Assembly: GCA_937873155.1 (NCBI GenBank)
Contig: CALMVZ010000013.1
Location: 62,001-126,000, forward strand
Direction: 5' to 3'
DNA from: an uncultured Bacteroidota bacterium
GTDB lineage: Bacteria > Bacteroidota > Bacteroidia > B-17B0 > Aurantibacillaceae
Length of the DNA stretch: 64,000 nucleotides
The notes under the pieces are model-generated. The model was given only the letters and a program-made list of their open reading frames with translations, searched no databases and had not been told where the DNA came from. Below are positions 47,743-57,100 of the stretch, piece after piece (position 1 is the stretch's first letter; the number at the start of each line of letters is the position of its first letter). A program made the translations under genes and the position numbers.

Positions 47743-50109
47743 TTATCTGTTTCCCAGTTTTAATTTCATCTTATTAGGCATTCCGCTATAATTTAGTTTA
47801 AGGCCCTTTGCGTCTTTTCCTGCTTCGCCTAAATTTTTCGGAACATAATTTTCGCCACGGCGTTTTAAATTGCTCCATGGGATGCGGATATTGATGTTAG
47901 ATTCATTTCTGAAATCATAGATCCCTTCGATGTAAAGATTAACAACGTTTGATGCCAGTTCAAATTCCTGAATATGTAATTGAGTGCCATCAATCCCAAA
48001 TGTTTCATGGATCTCGGTAAATGTGATATCATCAAAATTGCGATTTCTGAAAACTAAACCCGAGATCTTCTTCAATGGTTCGTAATGAAGTAAATGCCCG
48101 TCCCTGAGGTCTAAATTCACTTGTCCGAATAAAGAATTAGGATCAACACTGAAATTAGCATCGACATCTGATGTAATATTCACAGTCGCATCTAATACCC
48201 CGCGTAAATTTTCTGAGGTAATCGCTTTTTGTTTGAATTCTTCACATTCTTCAAAGAGTTGCTTAATATCCATACCTTTTAATAATACATCAGCTTTTAA
48301 TTTATTGAAATCTCTCAATTCGGCCTTGGCAGCGAGCGTTCCTTTGCATGCATTTAAATTTAATTTTGGAATTGAAATAAATGTCTCATCATAATTGATG
48401 TTCGCATCAACATGATTCGCCCTGAATTTTTTATAGGTCATTTCTTTTCCTTTCAAAGAAATGGCGAAGTTGTAATCCGATCTTTTTAGTTCTTTGATCT
48501 CAGAGGAATAATTTTTCGGTTTCGACTTTTCATTTTTCACAAGGAGCGGAGTCAGGTCTAATTTTTCAGTTACTGCATTGATTTTCGCATCAAATCCTTT
48601 CGAAACACCACTGGCATAACTCGCAAAACGATGCGCCTCTCCGCTTAACATAACCTTACCGCCTTTGGTTGTAAGCACCAGGTTTTTGAAGAGGAGATTA
48701 TCGTTCTTAACTTTTGCTTTTCCATTAATTCCGTATTCAGGAATTTTGGCACCGGCTTTGAAGGTGATATTCCTGAATTCAAAATCGGCGATCAGTTTCA
48801 TGCTGTCACTTAGGAATTGTTTTTTATTCAGAAAGCGGGTACGGCCACTGTAATTTACTTTAGCAAAACAACTGCCTTTTAAAGTCATTTTTTTATTTTC
48901 CAAATTAATGTCTTTCGCATTGGCTTCTATTTCCCCGTTTACTTTTATGAAAGGATTGGTAAGATCAGTCACCAATACGCTCGCTTTGAAAGGAAAACTA
49001 TAAATTTTACCTGTTACATCCTTAAAAATGACCTTTGCTTTTCTGAGATCAGGTTCCCGGCCTTTTTCTCCAACGGAAATAATTCTTCCTGTGAAAGAAA
49101 CATCAGTGTAAGGAATTTTACTATCACCAATAGCTATACTGTTATTAGTGGTTGTGATCGTTGCATTGAACTGCGGATCTTCATTTTGTCCTATTTTTGT
49201 TACCAATAGCACATCCGCATCAATCGGTTTTTTAAAATTGAACTGGTACAAAAATTTCCGCATGCTGTTATTCAACAGATTTATAGTTTTATTAGCATCA
49301 ACGTTCTTTCCTTTGAATTGAAGTGCAAGCTGTGCGGGTTTGTTCATGAATTCCGCATAAATGCTCAAACTATAAGTTTGCCCATCTATCAAAGCAGTGG
49401 AGGAGGGCCTCACGAAAAGAGATTTTAACTCTTTATAATATTCCAGATCCAGGTTTATGTTGGCAGATTTGTTATTCAGGAAAGGCCCTTTGGCCTGCTT
49501 AAATAATAATTGGTTAAAGAACATTTCGCCGTACACATGTGCTTTCAAAGTATTGTTGTAATAAGTTGGTTTGACATGAATATCTTTCAATGTAAATCCG
49601 ATCAGTTTTTTGCGAAGTTTATTTACGAAAATGAACTTGACATTTACCAGGTCTACTTTTTTAATATCAAAATTCAAATCTGAATTCTGTTGTCCGGTTG
49701 AGTCCTGTTTTTTGAAGGAGAAATTATTTTTTCCCGTTGTCTCAACTACTAATTGAATGGAAGCATTTCTTATACTGACAGATTTGATCACGAATTCCTT
49801 CTTTAACAATTTGGCCAGGTTAAATGAGAGGTCAATATTCTGAGCAATAAAAAACGGGTCGTTTCCTGAATTCTTAATTTCTGCCTGTGTTACCGTTATG
49901 CTGGAATTTGGCCAGTCTTTGAATAAAGATAATTGGATATCACCAACCTTTGCTTCCAATCCGTACTCAGTTTTTAATTTATCCACGAGCAGGCCGGAGA
50001 TCTCTTTTTTGTAAAAGGTGAAGACTAAGAAAGTTAAAATGAGAGGTAAAATTAATAGAGCCGCAAATGCGAAAAGAAAAATTCGTATCTTCTTTTTCTT
50101 TGGTTTCAA
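47743..50109 (-). CDS. AsmA-like inner-membrane protein (first copy)
   Basis: 788-aa protein with one N-terminal membrane segment (IRIFLFAFAALLILPLILTF) and a long beta-rich periplasmic part. The AsmA N-terminal signature (KKEISGLLVDKLKTEYGLEA, then VGDIQLSLFKDWPNSSITVT) and the C-terminal AsmA_2-type block (LDATVNITSDVDANF, DGHLLHYEPLKKISGLVFRN) are present. AsmA-like proteins are thought to help lipid or outer-membrane protein transfer. The 867-aa protein at 57101 has the same design. This gene follows the amidase gene at 6 bp, so it is probably part of a minus-strand operon. Confidence 0.9.
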   Translation of the reverse strand: MKPKKKKIRIFLFAFAALLILPLILTFLVFTFYKKEISGLLVDKLKTEYGLEAKVGDIQLSLFKDWPNSSITVTQAEIKNSGNDPFFIAQNIDLSFNLAKLLKKEFVIKSVSIRNASIQLVVETTGKNNFSFKKQDSTGQQNSDLNFDIKKVDLVNVKFIFVNKLRKKLIGFTLKDIHVKPTYYNNTLKAHVYGEMFFNQLLFKQAKGPFLNNKSANINLDLEYYKELKSLFVRPSSTALIDGQTYSLSIYAEFMNKPAQLALQFKGKNVDANKTINLLNNSMRKFLYQFNFKKPIDADVLLVTKIGQNEDPQFNATITTTNNSIAIGDSKIPYTDVSFTGRIISVGEKGREPDLRKAKVIFKDVTGKIYSFPFKASVLVTDLTNPFIKVNGEIEANAKDINLENKKMTLKGSCFAKVNYSGRTRFLNKKQFLSDSMKLIADFEFRNITFKAGAKIPEYGINGKAKVKNDNLLFKNLVLTTKGGKVMLSGEAHRFASYASGVSKGFDAKINAVTEKLDLTPLLVKNEKSKPKNYSSEIKELKRSDYNFAISLKGKEMTYKKFRANHVDANINYDETFISIPKLNLNACKGTLAAKAELRDFNKLKADVLLKGMDIKQLFEECEEFKQKAITSENLRGVLDATVNITSDVDANFSVDPNSLFGQVNLDLRDGHLLHYEPLKKISGLVFRNRNFDDITFTEIHETFGIDGTQLHIQEFELASNVVNLYIEGIYDFRNESNINIRIPWSNLKRRGENYVPKNLGEAGKDAKGLKLNYSGMPNKMKLKLGNR

Positions 50110-50115
50110 TACGGA

Positions 50116-51642
50116 TTATTTTTCGGTTAAGGCCCTTGCCTCTTTTACGTCGATGCGTTGCCCATTCTTAAATGCGACAACAAAACAATCTTTAAAGCCT
50201 GCTTCAGCTAATTTTTTCTGGTGTTTGAATGCTTCTCCTGAAGTTTTAAAGTTTCCTGAAGTGTATTTCAAAAAACTTCCCACTTTGTAATAACTGCCAT
50301 TCTCAACCGCACTGAATTTACTTTCTTTCAGGTCTAATTCTTTATCGCTGCTTGCAAATTGAACTTTGAAAGAAACAACTAATTCTCCATCAGTTTTTGT
50401 TTTTTCTTTTACCGTTTCAGTTTTTGTACTGTCTTTCTTCTGGTTGTTCTTATAATTCTCAATTATTTCCTTTACATCTTTTCCCGAAGGGATCACTTCT
50501 TGACGGTTTTCTTTTTCTGCTATTTTTTCCGGTTCTTTCACCGGTTCCTTTTCTTTCTCCGGTTGTTTTATTTCGGGAGTTTTCGGGCCATCCTTAATTG
50601 CTGTTTTTGTGGAATCCTGTTTTGGTTCATCATCATCTTCTACGGTGAATTCTTCTTTCACAGGTTTGCCTGTATTCCCCGCTTCCAGGTTTTCATTCTT
50701 AAGCGGTTCTAAATTTTCGTATTCATCGTTGTATTCTTTTTTCTTTCCTTCTACTTCATCTTTGAATTTCCGGAAGCCATTGAAGATACTCACTGAAATA
50801 TATTTTTGACCTTTTTCAGAAGCGAGGAATTGTTCTTCCAGCGGATTTGTCAAATAGCCGATCTCAGTTAAAATACTTGGCATCGCCGTTCTCCACAATA
50901 CCCAAATACTCTGACGATGCACGCCTTTATCAACCCGTCCCGCTTTTTTCGAATATTCCGATTGGATCTTTAATCCTAATTGTGCACTCTGAATTACATA
51001 AGCTGAAGTATAATTACTCATAATGATGTAGCTCTCTTCACTTTCCGGGTCAAAACCTTCGTATTTCTTTTCGTAATTATCTTCTAATAAGATCGCTGAG
51101 TTCTCACGCTGCGCCACTTTCATTTTTCCTTCTTCATTCTTCAAACCCATCACGTAAGTTTCAGAACCGAACGGGATTGGATTTATGGTTTCCACAGGAA
51201 TTTTCTTGCCTCTTTTATTCGTGAAGGTTTTCACACGCATCTTTCCGGTTTTTTTATCTTTTATCATTACAGGTTTACCTGCAGCATTACAATGGATAGA
51301 AATAAAGAGATCAGCTTTATTCCGGTTAGCAATTTGAGCCCTTTCTTCCAATGCAATGAAAACATCGGTTTTACGGGTATAGATCACTTTTACATCCGGG
51401 CAATTCTCTTCGATAAGTTTACCTAATCGGAGTGCTACGGCTAGGGAAATGTCTTTTTCCTTATGAGTAACCCCATTACAACCGGGGTCTTGTCCACCAT
51501 GCCCCGCATCAATAACAATGGTTTTTATGCCCTTCGGTTCGTCCCTGTGAAAACTTGTTAATGTAACTACAAAAACAAGACAAAACAGAGGCAAAAGCCC
51601 CGTTTTTTTAAGGTTTTTTATTAATATCTTCCTGTCCTTCAC
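50116..51642 (-). CDS. N-acetylmuramoyl-L-alanine amidase with SPOR-like C-terminus
   Basis: Peptidoglycan amidase_3 domain in the N-terminal 320 residues: IVIDAGHGGQDPGCNGVTHK (zinc His), VALRLGKLIEENCPDVKVIY, ISIHCNAAG (second zinc His) and the catalytic-Glu-containing ILTEIGYLTNPLEEQFLASE. A Glu/Lys/Pro-rich linker follows (EIKQPEKEKEPVKEPEKIAE), then a C-terminal SPOR-like domain (FKVQFASSDKELDLKESKFS, ending CFVVAFKNGQRIDVKEARAL). I prefer the GTG at 51642; the frame extends upstream to 51723, but that would overlap the divergent lptD gene by 23 bp. It ends 6 bp before the AsmA-like gene. Confidence 0.93.
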   Translation of the reverse strand: MKDRKILIKNLKKTGLLPLFCLVFVVTLTSFHRDEPKGIKTIVIDAGHGGQDPGCNGVTHKEKDISLAVALRLGKLIEENCPDVKVIYTRKTDVFIALEERAQIANRNKADLFISIHCNAAGKPVMIKDKKTGKMRVKTFTNKRGKKIPVETINPIPFGSETYVMGLKNEEGKMKVAQRENSAILLEDNYEKKYEGFDPESEESYIIMSNYTSAYVIQSAQLGLKIQSEYSKKAGRVDKGVHRQSIWVLWRTAMPSILTEIGYLTNPLEEQFLASEKGQKYISVSIFNGFRKFKDEVEGKKKEYNDEYENLEPLKNENLEAGNTGKPVKEEFTVEDDDEPKQDSTKTAIKDGPKTPEIKQPEKEKEPVKEPEKIAEKENRQEVIPSGKDVKEIIENYKNNQKKDSTKTETVKEKTKTDGELVVSFKVQFASSDKELDLKESKFSAVENGSYYKVGSFLKYTSGNFKTSGEAFKHQKKLAEAGFKDCFVVAFKNGQRIDVKEARALTEK

Positions 51643-51665
51643 CGACTCTAAATGCGAGTATTTAG

Positions 51666-51673
51666 TAGATTTG
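51666..51673 (+). promoter_or_regulatory. -7 box of lptD
   Basis: TAGATTTG is an exact TAnnTTTG element 27 bp before the TTG start at 51701. The divergent amidase start at 51642 is 24 bp to the left, so the two genes share this short promoter region. Confidence 0.6.
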
Positions 51674-51700
51674 TATCTTACCAAAGTTAACTGAATCAGC

Positions 51701-54235
51701 TTGATACCTCGACCAAGGGTCATATTAGTTTTCTTAAGGGCAATGTTAATATCTATGCCCTTTTTTAGCGTTTCACAGACTGTAACACCCGTTCAAAAAG
51801 ACTCAACTGTTAATTTAGTGACGGTTGATACTCTCGAAGAAGACGAACCTCTTGACAAGACTGTAATCTATAACGCAAGAGATTCATCAAGATACGAGGC
51901 AAAAGGAAATAAAGTTTACCTTTTTGGTGGTGCGTATGTGGAGTATGGCGATATGAATTTGAAATCTGAGTTCATTGAGATCGATAATGATAAAAATTTA
52001 GTGACTGCTTACGGAACTGTAGACTCAACAGGAAAAAAAGTGGGAACTCCAATTTTCAAAGACAATACGCAAGAGTTCAACGCGGAAAAAATAATGTATA
52101 ACCTGAAAACAAAAAAGGGTAAGATCTTTAATGTTTTGACGAAGCAAGGCGATCTTTTGGTATTTGGAAATGAGATCAAGAAAGACAGCACGGATGTGAT
52201 CTACATGAAAAACCTGAAATGTTATCCGTGCCAGTTCGAAGATGCGAAAACCGCTTTCAGGGCAACAAAAGCAAAAATAATTCCGGATGATAAAATTGTA
52301 ACAGGTCCAATGTACATGGAAATTAGCGGGGTTCCAACGCCGTTGATGCTACCATTCGGCTATTTTCCGAATTCAAAAAAGAGACATAATGGAATTCTGT
52401 TGCCATTTGTCGGGAATTCTCCCGGGCAAGGATACTTTTTTAAAGACGGTGGATTCTATTGGGGGATCAGTGATAAAACGGATATGACCATACGCGGTGA
52501 TATCTATTCGAACGGGAGCTGGGGGCTGCGAACGACAAATGCATACAACGTGTTGTATAAATTTGCCGGCGCTATAAACCTGGGTTATTCTGAATTTATC
52601 ATTGGTGATAAGGACGTGCCTTCAGGATACAGCAAACAAAAATCGTACAATGTAAATTGGTTACATACGCAGGATAACAAGAATGATCCTTCGGTGCGTT
52701 TCACGGCTAACGTGAATTACATCAATCAAAAGTATAACAAATTCAATTCGCTGAATTCAGGACAATATTTAGCGAATACATTCCAATCGAATGTGAATTT
52801 TACAAAAAGCTGGCGGTTGAGTTCCCTAAGTATAAATGCAATGGGAAGCCAGAATACGATCACCGGAATCGTGGATCTCTCCTTTCCCCAGTTAACTTTT
52901 AACGTGAATCGTTTCTTTCCGTTCAAGCGCGAGAATGCGGTTAAGCCAAATGTGTTCGATAAGATAGGCGTGAATTATTTATTGGAAGCACAGAATACAC
53001 TTTCAGGTTTCGATTCTATTCTGTTCAAAGGCGATATTGAAAAGAGGATGCGTTACGGGATCCGCCATAGTTTACCGATCTCAACCAATTTCAATGTTTT
53101 AAAATATATCACTGTGACTCCTGCAATGAATTTAAGTTCTGTGATGTATACAAAATCAACGCGTAAAGAATTAATTGAAGCAACTAATACTTTGAAAACT
53201 GATACCGTAAACGGTTTTGTGGCAGGATACGATGCGAATTTCACCACGGCTGTTTCTACAAAGTTATTTATGGATTATTATTTTAAGTCGAAGCGTCTTA
53301 AACAGATCCGCCACTTATTGATCCCAACAGTTACTTATTTGTACCGTCCCGATTTTGGAGAAGAGCAATATGGTTTTTGGAAGAATATCACTGTAGATAC
53401 ATTAGGAAGGAAGCAGTATTATTCGATCTTTCAGAACAACGTATTTGGCGGCCCGCAACAGGGCGAACAGAACACATTGAATTTTGGTTTGAATAACAAC
53501 ATTGAAGCAAAAGTGAGACAGAAAACAGATACCGGTTTTGTTTATAACAAAGTGACCATTTTACAAAATCTTGGTATTGGGGGTTATTACAATTTTGCTG
53601 CAGATAGTTTTAATTTGAGTGATATTAATATAACCGCTCGTAACAAACTATTCAAATTCTTCGACCTTGTGGGGAATGCAGTTTTCGACCCTTATATCTA
53701 TGATACAATTCTTAAGAAGCACAGGCCGGAGTTTCAATATGACCAGAACGGTCAATGGGCGCGTTTCACAACGGCAAATATAGCAGTGAATGCAGCTTTT
53801 AGTTCTAATATCGTAGAAGCTATCCGTAATGCACGTAAACCACCGAATATGACTAACGGTGCGGAGAGGGGGGCAGAGCAAACTACGCCAACAGAAGGTC
53901 CTTTACCGTGGAATTTGAATATATTCTATAACTTAAATATTACGCAAACTCACATTGGAGCTAAAACAAAATACACTCAGAGTTTAAATTTCAGTGGCAG
54001 TATTGATGTAACCAAATACTGGAAAGTTGGAGTGACCAGCGGTTACGATTTTACCAATAAACAGTTAAGTTATACCAGTATGAATCTATACCGTGATCTG
54101 AAATGCTGGGAAGCGCGTATCGATTGGATCCCGTTTGGTTTCCGTAAAAGTTACAGCTTAACGATCAATTTGAAATCAAGTATGCTGAGCGATATTAAGA
54201 TCCCGCGTCAGCGTCAGTGGTACGATAATTATTAA
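51701..54235 (+). CDS. lptD: LPS-assembly outer-membrane protein LptD
   Basis: Outer-membrane translocon for lipopolysaccharide (844 aa). TTG start with signal peptide (ILVFLRAMLISMPFFSVSQ). The OstA-like periplasmic domain (about 50-190) has YNARDSSRYEAKGNKVYLFG and TQEFNAEKIMYNLKTKKGKI. A CYPCQFED motif (about residues 175-182) is where LptD proteins carry cysteines. The rest is a 26-strand-type beta-barrel ending IKIPRQRQWYDNY, with the terminal aromatic typical of barrel proteins. It is the Bacteroidota putative LptD type (no C-terminal Cys pair like E. coli). It overlaps the convergent thioredoxin gene by 4 bp. Confidence 0.93.
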   Translation: MIPRPRVILVFLRAMLISMPFFSVSQTVTPVQKDSTVNLVTVDTLEEDEPLDKTVIYNARDSSRYEAKGNKVYLFGGAYVEYGDMNLKSEFIEIDNDKNLVTAYGTVDSTGKKVGTPIFKDNTQEFNAEKIMYNLKTKKGKIFNVLTKQGDLLVFGNEIKKDSTDVIYMKNLKCYPCQFEDAKTAFRATKAKIIPDDKIVTGPMYMEISGVPTPLMLPFGYFPNSKKRHNGILLPFVGNSPGQGYFFKDGGFYWGISDKTDMTIRGDIYSNGSWGLRTTNAYNVLYKFAGAINLGYSEFIIGDKDVPSGYSKQKSYNVNWLHTQDNKNDPSVRFTANVNYINQKYNKFNSLNSGQYLANTFQSNVNFTKSWRLSSLSINAMGSQNTITGIVDLSFPQLTFNVNRFFPFKRENAVKPNVFDKIGVNYLLEAQNTLSGFDSILFKGDIEKRMRYGIRHSLPISTNFNVLKYITVTPAMNLSSVMYTKSTRKELIEATNTLKTDTVNGFVAGYDANFTTAVSTKLFMDYYFKSKRLKQIRHLLIPTVTYLYRPDFGEEQYGFWKNITVDTLGRKQYYSIFQNNVFGGPQQGEQNTLNFGLNNNIEAKVRQKTDTGFVYNKVTILQNLGIGGYYNFAADSFNLSDINITARNKLFKFFDLVGNAVFDPYIYDTILKKHRPEFQYDQNGQWARFTTANIAVNAAFSSNIVEAIRNARKPPNMTNGAERGAEQTTPTEGPLPWNLNIFYNLNITQTHIGAKTKYTQSLNFSGSIDVTKYWKVGVTSGYDFTNKQLSYTSMNLYRDLKCWEARIDWIPFGFRKSYSLTINLKSSMLSDIKIPRQRQWYDNY

Positions 54236-54846
54236 GATTCTACTCTCTTAATAGTACAACCGATAGATTTTGTTTCCTGTTTTGCAGGGACCGTATTTTT
54301 CACAACTGCGTTCAAAGCATCTTTTAAATACGTTTCTTTTACAGCTGCCGGATCTTTTACATTATCATCAATAGCGCCCTTGTAAACCAAACCTTTTGCG
54401 TTAAATAAAAAACATTGAGGGGTACGGGTCGCACCAAAAGCATTCGCTAATTTAGAGCCCGCATCTACGGTATAAAAACATTTTAAGTTTTGAGCAGCGT
54501 AATATTTACTCATCGCTTCAAAACTATCTTCTTCACTGCGTTGTGCTTCGTTACTGTTCACAATTATACAACCGATCCCGTTAGCTGAACAAAAATCGCT
54601 GTACTCTTTAATACGTGTTTCACTTAATTTTACGTACGGACAAGTATTGCAGGAAAATATCACTAAAAGACCTTTTGCAGTTTTAGCATCATTCAGGGCA
54701 ACTTCTTTACCGCTCACATCTTTCATTTTGTAAGCTGCTTCCGGCATTGGCGAATTAAGGGCTAATTCATCATAAGCCGGAGTTATCATAAATGCAGAAC
54801 TGATGGCTGCCGTAATTATCGTTGCTGCAAGAAATATCTTTTTCAT
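54232..54846 (-). CDS. Exported thioredoxin-like redox protein
   Basis: A 204-aa periplasmic thioredoxin-fold protein of the AhpC/TSA-redoxin type. Signal peptide (MKKIFLAATIITAAISSAFM) and active-site region VIFSCNTCPYVKLSETRIKE with the CxxC motif CNTC. FGATRTPQCFLFN holds the cis-Pro loop and an additional Cys. These CNTCPY proteins are common in Bacteroidota and believed to be thiol-disulfide exchange proteins; partners not known. A near-consensus -7 sequence TACCTTTA lies upstream. The gene converges on lptD with a 4-bp overlap. Confidence 0.9.
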   Translation of the reverse strand: MKKIFLAATIITAAISSAFMITPAYDELALNSPMPEAAYKMKDVSGKEVALNDAKTAKGLLVIFSCNTCPYVKLSETRIKEYSDFCSANGIGCIIVNSNEAQRSEEDSFEAMSKYYAAQNLKCFYTVDAGSKLANAFGATRTPQCFLFNAKGLVYKGAIDDNVKDPAAVKETYLKDALNAVVKNTVPAKQETKSIGCTIKRVES

Positions 54847-55045
54847 GGGGATTAATTTTATCTAATAAAGGTACAAAAACCGTGCCCTTATGCAAGTGTT
54901 AAAATCACCCAAAAACTTAATATTTTGTTAATATTAATGAGATAACCTATAGAGGATAACTATGTAAATTTGATATGCTTCTTAAAAGTGATCACCCTAA
55001 AGGAATTTTAACTTTGATTCTCTGTTAAAAGACTCCTTAACCGCT

Positions 55046-56284
55046 TTGAAAACTAATTTAATAAAATTGTTTTTGAAAGGTTTTAAAAATATACTTGAGT
55101 TTATTTGTTTATGGCCGAACCGGGTATACACCTGTGATCTTCTTTTAGCATTGTTTTTCTTTGGTGTATGTAACACCTCGAGATCGCAAATCATTTTTTC
55201 CGAGCCATTCAATGAGGCAAATACGTCAACCACGGGTTCTGATAATATCGGAGGCGTGAACTGGACCACTTCCTGTGCAACCTGTTTAGCCGGCGATTAT
55301 TTTTATGTCAATTCAAATACACTCGAATGTGAAGATACTAATGGCCCAGCTACATGGACAACCGGAAACATTAATACCGCAGCTTGTACGAGTGGATTAG
55401 TTTTGTCAATAGATTTTAATCTGGCCGCTACTACTAATGCACTCGAGGAATGCACCGCTGGTTGCGGTTGTAATTGCGTTGATTGGATCAGCGTGGAGTA
55501 CAATGCAAACGGTACAGGATTTATACCTCTAACATCTCCCGAGGGCGGTGCCTGTGCGCAAACATGTTCTGGAGGTACTTATGTAATTTTAGGGGCCTTA
55601 TCATCCGGAACTTCCTATAACTTTTCTACTTGTTTACCTGCTGCAAGTACTTTAGTGCTAAGAATCTCTCTCCAAACCTGGGCTGCGGGCGAAAAATATC
55701 AAATTGATAATGTAACAGTTTCATGCAGTTCCTGTGCATTGCCAATTGAGCTGATCAATTTTAACGCGAAGTCGGTAGGTAGTTCTGTAGAATTGAATTG
55801 GGCAACGTCGACAGAAACCAATAATAACTATTTTACAATTGAGCGTAGCGCAAGCGGAACTTATTTTGAACCGCTAGAGATAGTTAATGGTGCCGGTAAT
55901 AGCAAGGTAATCAGAAATTACAAGGCATATGATACTAAACCTCTCGATGAAGAGGTGTCGTATTACAGGTTAAAACAAACCGATCTTGACGGTTCGTATA
56001 CTTATTCAAAAATGGTTGCAGTCGCAAAAGGAGAATCACTAAAAGGTGATCTTAAAATCTGGCCTAATCCTTCTGAAAGCGGAATATACACGCTTTCTTC
56101 GGCAATGGAAATGAGTGTTAAAGGTACCGTTCAGATCTTAGATAATACAGGTAGAATTATTTCAGAAACTGCACTTCAACCCGATAATTCAACTATAGAT
56201 CTGAGCCATTACCCAAAAGGACTTTATATTGTCAGGATAAACTCCGGTGATAAAATAATCAATCGCAAGATCATTTATAATTAA
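55046..56284 (+). CDS. T9SS type A sorting-domain secreted protein
   Basis: A 412-aa exported protein. The hydrophobic signal (DLLLALFFFGVCNTSRSQ) is preceded by about 30 residues, so the TTG at 55046 gives an unusually long N-terminus and the true start may be further inside. The domain after it is Cys-rich (NWTTSCATCLAGDYFYVNSN, then AGCGCNCVDWISVEY, CSSCALPIELINFNAKSVGS) and resembles the jelly-roll plus fibronectin-type segment that precedes the sorting domain in secreted Bacteroidota proteins. The C-terminal T9SS domain is clear: IWPNPSESGIYTLSS, VQILDNTGRIISET, PKGLYIVRINSGDKIINRK. Function unknown. Confidence 0.8.
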   Translation: MKTNLIKLFLKGFKNILEFICLWPNRVYTCDLLLALFFFGVCNTSRSQIIFSEPFNEANTSTTGSDNIGGVNWTTSCATCLAGDYFYVNSNTLECEDTNGPATWTTGNINTAACTSGLVLSIDFNLAATTNALEECTAGCGCNCVDWISVEYNANGTGFIPLTSPEGGACAQTCSGGTYVILGALSSGTSYNFSTCLPAASTLVLRISLQTWAAGEKYQIDNVTVSCSSCALPIELINFNAKSVGSSVELNWATSTETNNNYFTIERSASGTYFEPLEIVNGAGNSKVIRNYKAYDTKPLDEEVSYYRLKQTDLDGSYTYSKMVAVAKGESLKGDLKIWPNPSESGIYTLSSAMEMSVKGTVQILDNTGRIISETALQPDNSTIDLSHYPKGLYIVRINSGDKIINRKIIYN

Positions 56285-56359
56285 GTTCCTGTAGCCGGAT
56301 TTAAAAGCAATTGCTTCTTAATTTAATTTCGCTATATTTACTTATCTAACCTTTTCGCC

Positions 56360-56830
56360 ATGAAAACGCCTGCAATCCTTTCATTATGTTTAATTATTTG
56401 TCTAAGCTGTACAGATAAACACACAGATAAAAAAGAAAATGCTGACCTGGTTTTTGACAAATTGCTCGGTACATGGAAACTTTCTGATGAAGATCAATTC
56501 GAACAGTGGTCTAAAAACAACGATGGCTCTTATTCATCACGCGTTTTTGCCGTGGCCGGAAAAGATACTACGATGATGGAAGAAATTAAAGTGGTAAGCG
56601 AAGCCGGCAAATGGAATTTTATAACGTTAGTAAAAGGCCAGAATAAAGGGAAAACAGTGACCTTCACCAGCTCTATCTTACAGGATACATTGGTTCAATT
56701 TGAAAATCCTGCACACGATTTTCCAAGGATAATCAATTACCGTTTGCCTTCAGAGAATACGATGCAGGCTTTCATTGGCGGGACAACCGATACTATTTAT
56801 TTTAACTTTTCGAGGGTAATTACCAAATAA
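56360..56830 (+). CDS. DUF6265-like lipoprotein
   Basis: A 156-aa lipoprotein: signal peptide with lipobox LIICLSC (Cys17), then a compact beta-rich domain beginning LVFDKLLGTWKLSDEDQFEQ. The conserved FENPAHDFPRIINYR near the C-terminus is the DUF6265 signature. The LGTWK opening resembles lipocalin-like stress proteins, so it may bind a small molecule; this is inferred. It is followed by the palindrome array. Confidence 0.82.
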   Translation: MKTPAILSLCLIICLSCTDKHTDKKENADLVFDKLLGTWKLSDEDQFEQWSKNNDGSYSSRVFAVAGKDTTMMEEIKVVSEAGKWNFITLVKGQNKGKTVTFTSSILQDTLVQFENPAHDFPRIINYRLPSENTMQAFIGGTTDTIYFNFSRVITK

Positions 56831-56836
56831 TTCATC

Positions 56837-57073
56837 TGGGCTAAAGCCCATTGACATATAGTTCTTTTTAACCCCAGACTGAAGCCTGGGGTTTTGGTTT
56901 AATCGGAGTTCCTGTAATACCTGATTTGGGAAAGGTTTTTGTTTTTAACCTCGGACTTTAGTCCGAGGTTTGTGAATAGAACATCAGCCGGGCTTTAGCC
57001 CTGAAATATTTTGGTAACGATCTTTTATTAAAACGTTATTGTTTAAATAAAGCAGTGCAGGGCTTCACCCTGC
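56837..57073. repeat. Array of five palindromic repeats
   Basis: The 270-bp spacer has five different short perfect palindromes: TGGGCT-AA-AGCCCA (56837-56850), AACCCCAG-N8-CTGGGGTT (56870-56893), AACCTCGGACT-TT-AGTCCGAGGTT (56947-56970), GGGCT-TT-AGCCC (56990-57001) and GCAGGG-N5-CCCTGC (57057-57073). Three share the centre CT-(AA/TT)-AG. The second, followed by a T-rich stretch, may serve as terminator of the DUF6265 gene. No open frame or RNA gene is recognisable. Confidence 0.85.
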
Positions 57074-57100
57074 GTTGTTTTTATTTCCAACTTTATTTTA

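Noticed and set aside
53648-53881. Minus-strand 77-codon frame in lptD
   Set aside because: Shadow of the lptD coding sequence; codon pattern follows lptD.
56870-57073. Palindrome array as an RNA gene or attachment site
   Set aside because: The palindromes differ in sequence and no integrase, tRNA or covarying longer fold is present.
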